A model generated the notes under the pieces. The model was not told where the DNA came from. It searched no databases and worked only from the letters and a program-made list of their open reading frames with translations. A stretch of 64,000 bases of DNA, from positions 1,860,001-1,924,000 of the forward strand of contig NZ_CP076023.1 of assembly GCF_018623035.1 (NCBI RefSeq). The letters are read 5' to 3'. The position numbers and the translations under genes were made by a program. Positions 30,007 through 37,244 of this stretch are shown here, in pieces; position 1 is the first letter of the stretch, and every line of letters starts with the position of its first letter. The DNA comes from Cellulomonas dongxiuzhuiae. Lineage in GTDB: Bacteria > Actinomycetota > Actinomycetes > Actinomycetales > Cellulomonadaceae.

Positions 30007-31454
30007 ATGCCGGCCCCGGCCATCCAGTCGTCGTCGCGCTCGTCCGGCCGCACGGGCGCGAGCCGGTCGAGCAGCGTCGGGCCGAGCATGCCCGCAGCGA
30101 GCGTGCTGCCGTCGGCCGGGTCGACCACGAGGAACCCGCCCGTGCGCCGGTGCGACGCGTAGTCGTCGAGCACGACGGGCTCGGCCAGGCGCAGCCGGAC
30201 CCGACCGATCGCGTTGAGGCCGAGCGAGCGCGGGGCGGCGTCCGTGGACGTGTCCGTCGCGTCGATCGTGTGCTGCGTGTCGACGGCGTCCCACTGCTCG
30301 ACGGTGAGGGTGTCCACGTCGAGGCGGGCGTCGACCTCCCGCAGCAGCCCGCGGACCGTGCGGGTGCCGATGCGCACCAGGACGCGCGCACCGGGCACCG
30401 AGCGGCGCTCGGTCAACCAGCAGACGGTCCCCACGAGGTCCTGCCCGGTCGTGACGCGCTCGTCCGCCGGCACGAGGACGTCGCCCCGGGCGACGTCGAC
30501 GTCGTCGGCCAGCCGCACGGTGACCGAGCGCGGCGCGTCGGCCGCGTCGAGCGGGCCGTCGAACGTGTCCAGGCCCACCACACGGCTCGTGCGTCCCGAC
30601 GGCAGCACGCGCACCTCGTCACCGACGCGCACGACGCCCGAGGCCAGCTTGCCGGCGTACCCGCGGTAGTCCGGGTGCTCAGGGGTCCGGGGGCGGATGA
30701 CGTACTGCACCGGCAGGCGCAGGGGCTCGGTGGACGCGTCGCGGGCGACCGGCACGCGCTCGAGCAGCTCGAGGAGCGTCGGCCCGTCGTACCAGGGAGC
30801 GCGGGCGGAGCGGTCGACGACGTTGTCGCCGTCGAGCGCGGACAGCGGCACCGCCTGCACGGCCGGCAGGCCGAGCACCTGCGCGTAGTCGGCGAACTCG
30901 CGCGCGATCGACCGGAAGGTGGCCTCGTCGAAGCCGACGAGGTCCATCTTGTTGACGGCGAGCACGACGTGGGGCACGCCGAGCAGCGCGGTGAGGGCGG
31001 CGTGCCGCCGCGTCTGCTCGAGCACGCCCTTGCGGGCGTCGACCAGGACGATCGCGAGCTCGGCGGTCGAGGCCCCGGTGACCATGTTCCGCGTGTACTG
31101 CACGTGCCCCGGCGTGTCGGCCAGGACGAACGCGCGCCGCGCGGTCGAGAAGTAGCGGTACGCGACGTCGATCGTGATGCCCTGCTCGCGCTCGGCCCGC
31201 AGGCCGTCGGTGAGCAGCGCCAGGTCCACGCCGCCGACCTCGCCGCCGCGGGCCGCCGTGGCGCGCTCGACGGCGGAGAGCTGGTCGGCCAGGACCGACT
31301 TCGTGTCGTACAGCAGGCGGCCGATGAGCGTGCTCTTGCCGTCGTCGACCGACCCCGCGGTCGCCAGGCGCAGGAGGTCGCGCTGCGCGTGGTCGCCGGC
31401 GATCGCGGGGGTCGGTGCGGGCCGTGCCAGGCCGACCGGTGCGTGCGTGCCCAT
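30003..31454 (-). CDS. cysN: Sulfate adenylyltransferase subunit 1 (GTPase)
   Basis: The 483-residue product is the regulatory GTPase of ATP sulfurylase, which activates sulfate to APS. GTPase motifs are G1 GSVDDGKST (residues 34-42), G3 DTPGHVQY and G4 NKMDL. It is the short form, with no APS-kinase (CysC) domain after the beta-barrels. That fits an APS-reductase pathway that bypasses PAPS. The ATG overlaps the cysD stop by one base (TGATG), and its own stop overlaps the cysG start. Confidence 0.95.
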   Translation of the reverse strand: MGTHAPVGLARPAPTPAIAGDHAQRDLLRLATAGSVDDGKSTLIGRLLYDTKSVLADQLSAVERATAARGGEVGGVDLALLTDGLRAEREQGITIDVAYRYFSTARRAFVLADTPGHVQYTRNMVTGASTAELAIVLVDARKGVLEQTRRHAALTALLGVPHVVLAVNKMDLVGFDEATFRSIAREFADYAQVLGLPAVQAVPLSALDGDNVVDRSARAPWYDGPTLLELLERVPVARDASTEPLRLPVQYVIRPRTPEHPDYRGYAGKLASGVVRVGDEVRVLPSGRTSRVVGLDTFDGPLDAADAPRSVTVRLADDVDVARGDVLVPADERVTTGQDLVGTVCWLTERRSVPGARVLVRIGTRTVRGLLREVDARLDVDTLTVEQWDAVDTQHTIDATDTSTDAAPRSLGLNAIGRVRLRLAEPVVLDDYASHRRTGGFLVVDPADGSTLAAGMLGPTLLDRLAPVRPDERDDDWMAGAGI

Positions 31455-32398
31455 CAGAAGTACCCCTCGCGCTTGCGGTCCTCCATGGCGGCCTCGGAGG
31501 CCCGGTCGTCGGCACGGGTCGCACCGCGCTCGGTGAGCCGGCTGGCGGCCACCTCGGCGATGACGTCCGCGACGTCGGCGGCCGTCGAGTCGACGGCGCC
31601 GGTGCAGCTCATGTCGCCGACCGTCCGGTAGCGCACACGGCGCCGCTCGACGTGCTCGTCGGGGCGCGGTCCGCCCCAGGAGCCCGCCGTGAGCCACATG
31701 CCGTCGCGCGCGAACACGTCGCGCTCGTGGGTGAAGTAGATGTCCGGCAGCTCGATCCGCTCGCGCTCGATGTACCGCCACACGTCGAGCTCGGTCCAGT
31801 TCGACAGCGGGAACACGCGCACGTGCTCACCCGGCTTGTGCCGACCGTTGTACAGGTCCCACAGCTCCGGGCGCTGCCGGCGCGGGTCCCACTGCCCGAA
31901 CTCGTCCCGCAGGGAGAACATGCGCTCCTTGGCGCGGGCCTTCTCCTCGTCGCGGCGGCCGCCGCCGAACACGGCGTCGAAGCGGTGCGCCGTGATGGCG
32001 TCGAGCAGCGGCACGGTCTGCAGCGGGTTGCGCGACCCGCCGGGGCGCTCGACCACGCGACCGTCGTCGATCGCGTCCTGCACGCTCGCCACGACGAGCC
32101 GGAGCCCGAGCCCGGCGACCGTGCGGTCCCGGTACGCGATGACCTCGGGGAAGTTGTGACCGGTGTCGACGTGCATGACGGGGAACGGCACGGGCGCCGG
32201 CCAGAAGGCCTTGCGCGCCAGGTGCAGCATGACGATCGAGTCCTTGCCGCCGGAGAACAGCAGCACGGGACGCTCGAACTCGCCGGCGACCTCGCGCATC
32301 ACGTGGATGCCCTCGGACTCCAGCGCGTCGAGCTGCGTCAGCCGCGGGGTGGCGGAGGGCCCGACCGCGGTGGGGGTGTCGGTGGAGGTCGTCGTCAT
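31454..32398 (-). CDS. cysD: Sulfate adenylyltransferase subunit 2
   Basis: The 314-residue catalytic subunit of ATP sulfurylase has the PP-loop motif LLFSGGKDSIVMLHLA. The family-specific stretches FPVMHVDTGHNFPEVI, FGGGRRDEEKARAKERMFS and FPLSNWTELDVWRYI are also present. It works with CysN to form APS from sulfate and ATP. The ATG overlaps the cysH stop (ATGA). Length is typical. Confidence 0.96.
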   Translation of the reverse strand: MTTTSTDTPTAVGPSATPRLTQLDALESEGIHVMREVAGEFERPVLLFSGGKDSIVMLHLARKAFWPAPVPFPVMHVDTGHNFPEVIAYRDRTVAGLGLRLVVASVQDAIDDGRVVERPGGSRNPLQTVPLLDAITAHRFDAVFGGGRRDEEKARAKERMFSLRDEFGQWDPRRQRPELWDLYNGRHKPGEHVRVFPLSNWTELDVWRYIERERIELPDIYFTHERDVFARDGMWLTAGSWGGPRPDEHVERRRVRYRTVGDMSCTGAVDSTAADVADVIAEVAASRLTERGATRADDRASEAAMEDRKREGYF

Positions 32399-33114
32399 GT
32401 GTGCAGCCCGCATTCCGTCTTGTTCGTGCCTGCCCAGCGTCCGGCCCGGGGGTCCTCGCCCGGTGCGACCGCGCGCGTGCACGGCGCGCAGCCGATCGAG
32501 GCGTACCCCAGCTCGCGCAGGGGGTTCAGCACCACGTGGTGCTCGGCGACGTACGCGTTCACGTCGTCCCAGGTCCACGCCGCCAGGGGGTTGAGCTTGA
32601 CCTTGGACCGCCGGGCGTCCCACCCGACGACCGTGATGTCCGTGCGCGTCGGGGCGTCCTCGCGGCGCATGCCGGTGACCCACGCGGTGTAGGGGGCGAG
32701 GCCGCGCTCGAGCGGCTCGACCTTGCGCAGCGCGCAGCACAGGTTCGGGTCGCGCTCGTGCAGGCGCGGACCGTGCTCGGCGTCCTGCTCCGCGACCGTG
32801 CGCAGCGGCAGGACGGTGCGCAGGCTCACGTCCGTGAAGTCGGCGTAGTAGTCGCGCGTGCCGATCGTCTCGGCGAAGTGGTACCCGGTGTCCAGGAAGA
32901 TGACGTCGATCCCGGGCGCGGCCTTCGCCGCGATGTCGACGAGCACCTCGTCGCCCATCGACGACGCGAGCACGAGGTCGGTGCCGAACACGGCGCGCGC
33001 CCAGCGCAGGACGTCCGCCGGGTGCGCGCCCTCCAGGTCGCGGCCCGCCAGCTCCGCCAGCGCGCGCAGCTCGTCCGGGCTCAGGTCGGTCGCGGGACGC
33101 GTCGCGGCGCTCAT
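32395..33114 (-). CDS. cysH: Phosphoadenylyl/adenylyl-sulfate reductase, APS-reductase type
   Basis: The 239-residue product reduces activated sulfate to sulfite. It carries the two cysteine pairs that bind a [4Fe-4S] cluster in bacterial and plant-type APS reductases (C126-C127 in LCCALRKVEPL and C209/C212 in GCAPC), plus the catalytic cysteine C235 in KTECGLH. Presence of both pairs argues for APS rather than PAPS as substrate, consistent with the absence of an APS kinase here. It overlaps both neighbours by 4 bases. Confidence 0.95.
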   Translation of the reverse strand: MSAATRPATDLSPDELRALAELAGRDLEGAHPADVLRWARAVFGTDLVLASSMGDEVLVDIAAKAAPGIDVIFLDTGYHFAETIGTRDYYADFTDVSLRTVLPLRTVAEQDAEHGPRLHERDPNLCCALRKVEPLERGLAPYTAWVTGMRREDAPTRTDITVVGWDARRSKVKLNPLAAWTWDDVNAYVAEHHVVLNPLRELGYASIGCAPCTRAVAPGEDPRAGRWAGTNKTECGLHT

Positions 33115-33272
33115 CGCGCACCCACCAGACCGAGGAACCGCAGCGCGAACGCGCGCGCGCACGAGCGGCACTCCCACTGGCCGTGCGTCTCGCCGGCCGG
33201 CCACAGGTCCTCGCCCGCGCAGAAGGGGCAGTAGTACGGCACGGCGCGCTGGCCGGCGTCCGGCTCGCTCAT
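33111..33272 (-). CDS. Small zinc-ribbon protein in the sulfate reduction operon
   Basis: This 53-residue protein has two CxxC knuckles (C15/C18 in YYCPFCAG and C35/C38 in WECRSCAR), so it probably binds zinc or possibly iron. It lies between sir and cysH and overlaps each by 4 bases (ATGA), so it is certainly part of the operon. A small cysX gene, described as ferredoxin-like, occupies a comparable place in the Corynebacterium glutamicum cluster; this protein may be an equivalent or a chaperone. There is no direct evidence for electron transfer. Confidence 0.85.
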   Translation of the reverse strand: MSEPDAGQRAVPYYCPFCAGEDLWPAGETHGQWECRSCARAFALRFLGLVGAR

Positions 33273-34939
33273 CGCAGGTCCTCCTCGCCGGCGCGGTGCG
33301 CCCACTGCGCGAAGAGCTCACCGGGCTGCCGCTGCTCGTCGAACCGGCGCGTGACGCGCTCGACGTAGTCGGGCAGCTCCGAGGACGGCACGCGCAGGCC
33401 GCGCAGCGTCCGGCCGAGCCCGCTCGTCAGGCCCAGGCCGCCACCGAGGTGCACCTGGTAGCCCTCCTCCTCGCCGGCGAGGACGCCCTTGAGACCGATG
33501 TCGGCGGTCTGGATGCGGGCGCACGAGTTGGGGCAGCCGTTGACGTTGATCGTGATCGGCTGGTCGAACGTCGGCAGACGGCGCTCGAGCTCGCCGACCA
33601 GCGCCGTCGCCCGGCCCTTGGTCTCCACGATCGCGAGCTTGCAGAACTCGATGCCCGTGCAGGCCATGGTGCCGCGACGGAAGGTCGAGGCGGTGCGCAC
33701 CGCCAGCCCGAGGGACTCGAGCCCGTCGGCGAGGGCGTCGACCCGCGCGGCCTCGACGTCCAGCACCACGAGCTTCTGCTCGGTCGTCAGCTGGACGCGA
33801 TCGGAGCCGGCCTCCTCCACGAGGTCGGCCAGGGCGGTGAGCACGGGACCCGAGACGCGACCCACGGCGGGCGCGGCTCCGACGTAGAACCGGCCGTCCT
33901 TCTGGGGGTGGACGCCGACGTGGTCGCGCCTGCCGGTCGGCGGGGGCGGGGGCTCGGGGCCGTCGGGCAGCGTGCGGCCGAGGTACTCGGTCTCGAGCAC
34001 CCGGCGGAAGACCTCGGTGCCCCAGTCCGCGAGCAGGAACTTCAGGCGGGCGCGCGTGCGCAGCCGGCGGTAGCCGTAGTCGCGGAAGATCCCCACGACG
34101 CCGCACCACACCTCGGGCACCTGCTCGAGCGTGACGAACGCACCCAGCCGCTTGCCGAGCATCGGGTTGGTCGACAGCGCGCCGCCCACCCACAGGTCGA
34201 AGCCCGGGCCGAGCTCGGGGTGCACGACCCCGACGAACGCCACGTCGTTGATCTCGTGCGCGACGTCCTGGTGCGGGGACCCGCTGATGGCGGTCTTGAA
34301 CTTGCGCGGCAGGTTCGAGTACGCGGGGTCGCCGATGTAGCGGTCCCGGATGGCCTCGATGGCCGGGGTGCCGTCGATGATCTCGTCGGCCGCGACACCC
34401 GCGACGGGTGAGCCGATGATGACGCGCGGCACGTCGCCGCACGCCTCCTGGGTCGACAGCCCCACGGACTCCAGCCGGCGCCAGATCTCCGGGACGTCCT
34501 CGATGCGGATCCAGTGCAGCTGGATGTTCTGCCGGTCGGTGATGTCGGCGGTGCCGCGCCCGAACTCCTGCGAGACACCGGCGATCGTGCGCAGCTGGCG
34601 CAGGTTCAGCGTGCCGCCGTCGCAGCGCACGCGGAGCATGAAGTACTCGTCCTCGAGCTCGTGCGGCTCGAGCGTCGCGGTGCGCCCGCCGTCGATGCCG
34701 GGGCGGCGCTGGGTGTACAGGCCCCACCAGCGCATGCGGCCGCGCAGGTCGTCGCCGGGGATCGACGCGAAGCCCTGCTGGGCGTACACCGTCTCGATGC
34801 GCTCGCGGACGTTGAGGCCGTCGTCCTCCTGCTTGAGCTGCTCGTTCGCGTTCAGCGGCTCGCGCTGGTCGAAGGCCCACTGGCCCTCGGGCCGCTTGGC
34901 GGGAGGGGCGATGGGGGTGCGGGACGTGGTCTGCGCCAT
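33269..34939 (-). CDS. sir: Ferredoxin-dependent sulfite reductase
   Basis: The 556-residue siroheme/[4Fe-4S] enzyme reduces sulfite to sulfide. The duplicated nitrite/sulfite reductase domains are evident (RGTADITDRQNIQLHW in the first half). The cluster/siroheme cysteines lie in MACTGIEFCKLA and NVNGCPNSCARIQ. It resembles mycobacterial SirA/NirA-type enzymes; sulfite is chosen over nitrite because cys genes follow directly. GGAGGT lies 7 bases before the ATG, and this Shine-Dalgarno is exactly complementary to an ACCTCC element in the leader. It is the first structural gene after a cysteine-rich upstream ORF. Confidence 0.95.
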   Translation of the reverse strand: MAQTTSRTPIAPPAKRPEGQWAFDQREPLNANEQLKQEDDGLNVRERIETVYAQQGFASIPGDDLRGRMRWWGLYTQRRPGIDGGRTATLEPHELEDEYFMLRVRCDGGTLNLRQLRTIAGVSQEFGRGTADITDRQNIQLHWIRIEDVPEIWRRLESVGLSTQEACGDVPRVIIGSPVAGVAADEIIDGTPAIEAIRDRYIGDPAYSNLPRKFKTAISGSPHQDVAHEINDVAFVGVVHPELGPGFDLWVGGALSTNPMLGKRLGAFVTLEQVPEVWCGVVGIFRDYGYRRLRTRARLKFLLADWGTEVFRRVLETEYLGRTLPDGPEPPPPPTGRRDHVGVHPQKDGRFYVGAAPAVGRVSGPVLTALADLVEEAGSDRVQLTTEQKLVVLDVEAARVDALADGLESLGLAVRTASTFRRGTMACTGIEFCKLAIVETKGRATALVGELERRLPTFDQPITINVNGCPNSCARIQTADIGLKGVLAGEEEGYQVHLGGGLGLTSGLGRTLRGLRVPSSELPDYVERVTRRFDEQRQPGELFAQWAHRAGEEDLR

Positions 34940-35042
34940 GGGCGCCACCTCCGGTGCTGGGGGGCGTGCTCGCACGTCCGTGCACGACGGGAGGTCGTGG
35001 CTACGGGCGCGGACCGCACGCCCGTGGGGGGAACGGGGCGGG
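34940..35042 (-). promoter_or_regulatory. Putative attenuator leader between the cysteine-rich uORF and sir
   Basis: Read on the minus strand, this 103-base leader contains a 9-bp hairpin (35001-35009 with 35019-35027) and a second hairpin CACGAC-CTCCC-GTCGTG (34983-34999). ACCTCC (34990-34995) within the second is the exact complement of the sir Shine-Dalgarno GGAGGT (34947-34952). Pairing of those two would hide the ribosome binding site, while the local hairpin would free it. The layout is that of a stall-controlled attenuator. Energies were not computed. Confidence 0.6.
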
Positions 35043-35126
35043 TCAGCGGTTCCGCGGACAGCAGGCGCACGGGACCGCGGCGGCGCGACAGCACCGACAC
35101 AGGCAGCAGGTCCCGGGGAGGTTCAC
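35043..35126 (-). CDS. Cysteine-rich leader peptide (uORF)
   Basis: The GTG-started ORF encodes 27 residues, eight of them cysteine (positions 7, 8, 10, 12, 13, 20, 22, 23), including CCLCRCC and CACC. It ends 103 bases before sir. Polycysteine leaderless uORFs that attenuate downstream operons when cysteinyl-tRNA is plentiful are known in mycobacteria. The same logic fits here because the operon makes the sulfide needed for cysteine. No Shine-Dalgarno is seen. A CACCCT hexamer 6 bases upstream could be a degenerate -10 for a leaderless start. The peptide itself probably has no function. Confidence 0.82.
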   Translation of the reverse strand: MNLPGTCCLCRCCRAAAVPCACCPRNR

Positions 35127-35132
35127 GTGACG

Positions 35133-35138
35133 AGGGTG
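35133..35138 (-). promoter_or_regulatory. Possible -10 element for the sulfate operon
   Basis: CACCCT on the minus strand lies 6 bases before the uORF GTG and is one base from TAnnnT. It is the best candidate for a leaderless start, but weaker than the other -10 elements in the window. Confidence 0.3.
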
Positions 35139-35283
35139 ACACGCGGGCGGGTGAACCGGGAGAAGGGGTCCGGATCGCGAGACAGGTGTTCGAGGCGTGG
35201 ACAACCGTCCAGGACCCGCGCGACGGTCCCGGCGACGGGCGCCCGACGACGGCTCGCGGGCGCGGTCGTCAGGACGTGGGACG

Positions 35284-35289
35284 TATCGT
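35284..35289 (+). promoter_or_regulatory. -10 element, leaderless zapE
   Basis: TATCGT lies 6 bases before the GTG start of zapE. There is no ribosome binding site. Confidence 0.55.
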
Positions 35290-35295
35290 CGGTCC

Positions 35296-36402
35296 GTGAC
35301 CGCCGTCGACCCCGCCACCGCGTCCAACGTCGACCCGGCAGCGCCCGCCGCCGGCGGGCTCCCCGGGCTCGCGTCGCTCACCGCGCGCCACCCCCGCGTG
35401 CCGGCGGCGCGCCTGCTGGCCGAGCTCGTGCCGCCCCGGCACTTCGCGCAGGAGTCCTTCGAGACCTACCTGCCCGATCCCGCGCACCCTTCGCAGCAGG
35501 GTGCCGTCGACCGCCTGCGCGAGGTCGCCGCCGCGCTCGCGGCGCCCGCGCGCGCCGGAGGCTCGTGGTGGCGACGCCGTGCGGCCGCGCAGGCTCCGGC
35601 CGTCTACCTCGACGGCGGCTTCGGTGTCGGCAAGACCCACCTGCTCGCCTCGCTCGCGCACGCGGTGGGTCTCGAGCGCACGACGTACGGCACGTTCGTC
35701 GAGCTCACCCACCTCGTGGGCGCGCTCGGGTTCGCCGCCACGGTCGACGCGCTGGGGGAGCGGCGGCTGCTGTGCATCGACGAGTTCGAGCTCGACGACC
35801 CCGGCGACACCGTCATGATGTCCCGCCTGCTGCGTGAGCTCGCCGACCGCGGCGTCGCGATCGCGGCGACCTCCAACACGCTGCCCGGCTCGCTCGGCGA
35901 GGGCAGGTTCGCGGCCGAGGACTTCCTGCGCGAGATCCAGGCGCTGGCGGCGCGGTTCGACGTGCTGCGCGTCGACGGCGAGGACCACCGGCACCGTGGC
36001 GTGACCACGAGCGCCGCGGTGCTCGACGCCGGGTCCGTGCGCGCGGCCGTCGGCGCGCACCCCGCCGCGACGCTCGACGACTTCGACGCGGTCCTCGCGC
36101 ACCTGTCGGATGTCCACCCCAGCCGCTATGGAGCCCTCCTCGACGGCGTCGACCTGGTGGGGCTGACCGGTGTGCACCAGGTCGACCGCCAGGACGTCGC
36201 CCTGCGCCTGGTGGTCCTCGTGGACCGGCTGTACGACCGTGACGTGCCCGTGGTGCTGTCCGGCGACGGCGAGGACCTGTTCACCGCCGAGATGCTCACG
36301 GGCGGCTACCGCAAGAAGTACTACCGCGCGCTGTCCCGGTGGAGCGCGCTGGCCGCAGCCGGCTCCCAGGGCGCGGCGGCGCGCGGGGGGCAGCGGGGCT
36401 GA
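35296..36402 (+). CDS. zapE: AFG1-like ATPase ZapE (cell division protein)
   Basis: The 368-residue AFG1/ZapE-family AAA ATPase has Walker A GGFGVGKTHLLASLA (about residues 108-122) and Walker B RLLCIDEFELDDPGD. Family members bind the Z-ring and assist constriction under stress in proteobacteria; the role in actinobacteria is less clear. The frame is open 33 codons upstream, but the GTG at 35296 follows a TATCGT -10 by 6 bases and gives the usual N-terminus. The gene faces away from the sulfate operon and is followed by a 408-bp gene-poor stretch. Confidence 0.9.
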   Translation: MTAVDPATASNVDPAAPAAGGLPGLASLTARHPRVPAARLLAELVPPRHFAQESFETYLPDPAHPSQQGAVDRLREVAAALAAPARAGGSWWRRRAAAQAPAVYLDGGFGVGKTHLLASLAHAVGLERTTYGTFVELTHLVGALGFAATVDALGERRLLCIDEFELDDPGDTVMMSRLLRELADRGVAIAATSNTLPGSLGEGRFAAEDFLREIQALAARFDVLRVDGEDHRHRGVTTSAAVLDAGSVRAAVGAHPAATLDDFDAVLAHLSDVHPSRYGALLDGVDLVGLTGVHQVDRQDVALRLVVLVDRLYDRDVPVVLSGDGEDLFTAEMLTGGYRKKYYRALSRWSALAAAGSQGAAARGGQRG

Positions 36403-36567
36403 CCTGCAGCGCGTCGCCCACGCGGTAGCCGAGGAACGCCGGAACGCCGATGCCGTTCGCCACGGATTCCGTAGATGCGCGTGCCATGGCGGCGGAGGCA
36501 TTTCTCCGGAGCCGGAGGAGGACGCGGCCGGCGCGGCAGACTTCGGCCACGCCACGCAATTGGTGCC
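36403..36567. other. Gene-poor stretch after zapE
   Basis: This is the first part of a 408-bp region without a convincing gene. I see no recognisable ORF, RNA or hairpin here. Base composition is visibly less GC-biased than the neighbouring genes. The rest of the gap holds the 13-nt repeats, a palindrome and a promoter, listed separately. Confidence 0.5.
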
Positions 36568-36684
36568 GCATTTCGGACGCATGTACCGGACGCACGTTCA
36601 GGACCTTTGTGCAGGACCGGTGTGTCAGACGAGTGTGCAGGTCACGCGTGCCAGACGCACGTGCAGGACGAATGTCCACCGCGC
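36568..36684. repeat. Degenerate 13-nt tandem repeat, nine units
   Basis: Nine consecutive 13-base units fit a consensus near RYGTGCMGGACGM. Units 4 to 8 are ttgtgcaggaccg, gtgtgtcagacga, gtgtgcaggtcac, gcgtgccagacgc and acgtgcaggacga. The T at position 4 and the C at position 11 are kept in all nine. A 13-base period is not a codon multiple and not a helical multiple, so neither a coding repeat nor in-phase protein sites explains it simply. The array ends 49 bases before a promoter. Confidence 0.8.
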
Positions 36685-36705
36685 GCTGTCGTACCGCTTT
36701 TCGTG

Positions 36706-36717
36706 GCCTGATCAGGC
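36706..36717. promoter_or_regulatory. Palindrome upstream of the urease-gamma-like gene
   Basis: GCCTGATCAGGC is a perfect 12-bp palindrome. It lies 16 bases before the -35 hexamer of the following promoter, a position suited to an activator or repressor. Confidence 0.4.
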
Positions 36718-36732
36718 GCTCCGCCCCTCCAC

Positions 36733-36760
36733 TTGTCACCTGACGGCCAGAAGGTAATGT
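36733..36760 (+). promoter_or_regulatory. Sigma70-like promoter for the urease-gamma-like gene
   Basis: TTGTCA (36733-36738) and TAATGT (36755-36760) with a 16-base spacer form the best -35/-10 pair in the window. Initiation is predicted near 36767, with a leader of about 44 bases. Confidence 0.6.
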
Positions 36761-36810
36761 GCAAGTTGTTCAGGAAAAGTGGACTCGTTTCGCTGTCGAG
36801 AGGCACCACG

Positions 36811-37113
36811 ATGGATCTGACGCCGCGTGAGATCGACAAGCCGTACGTGTACCAGGTCGCCGAGCGCCCCCGGCGTCGTCGTCAGCGTGGCACCCCGCTG
36901 AACGTGAGCGAGGCCCGGGCCCCGAGGACGGAGGCCGTCCTCGAGGCTGCTCGGGACGGCAGGTCCGTCCCCGAGTGCATGGAGATCGGCAAGACCGTCG
37001 TGTTCGAGGGCGACCGCCTGCCGGGCGTCCGCCAGCGCGTCGCGCTGCTGCAGGTCGAGGCGACGTTCCCCGACGGGACCCGGTGCTGGGCACGGTCATC
37101 ACGGCGGCCGTGA
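36811..37113 (+). pseudogene. Orphan degenerate urease gamma subunit (UreA-like)
   Basis: The 100-residue reading frame matches urease gamma subunits in length and landmarks: MDLTPREIDK at the start, LEAARDGRSV in the middle, MEIGKTVV, and QVEATFPDGT near the end. Several conserved leucine or alanine positions have become proline or arginine (for example DKPYVYQVAERPRRRR). The last ten residues after FPDGT leave the family sequence, consistent with a frameshift or deletion junction. No ureB, ureC or accessory gene follows. A promoter and a GAGAGG ribosome binding site 7 bases upstream remain, so it may still be transcribed. Most likely it is a relic of a lost urease operon; repurposing is the alternative. 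Confidence 0.75.
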
Positions 37114-37244
37114 CCCTCGCGCTGAACGACGCGACCGACGCCCCGCACGACACGTGGCCGTACATCCTGACGACGTGGGTGCTGCTCGTCGTCGCGGCCG
37201 CGGTGCCCGCCCTGCGGCGGCCGGCACAGCCGGGTGCGTCGTGA
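37083..37244 (+). CDS. Possible small two-helix membrane protein or gene fragment
   Basis: A 53-residue frame starting at GTG would encode two hydrophobic helices (VLGTVITAAVTLALN and TWPYILTTWVLLVVAAAVPAL). It overlaps the 3' end of the urease-gamma relic by 31 bases, and its stop overlaps the next gene as GTGA, so it could be translationally coupled. It may instead be the C-terminal remnant of a longer membrane protein joined to the urease relic by a deletion. No family was recognised. Confidence 0.45.
   Translation: MLGTVITAAVTLALNDATDAPHDTWPYILTTWVLLVVAAAVPALRRPAQPGAS

Noticed and set aside
36568..36684. Replication origin iterons or oriC
   Set aside because: No DnaA boxes, no AT-rich unwinding element and no rep or dnaA gene nearby; kept only as an unexplained repeat.
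36450..36743. 97-codon plus-strand frame covering the 13-nt repeats
   Set aside because: No family resemblance, no ribosome binding site, and a 13-base period cannot preserve a reading frame from unit to unit.
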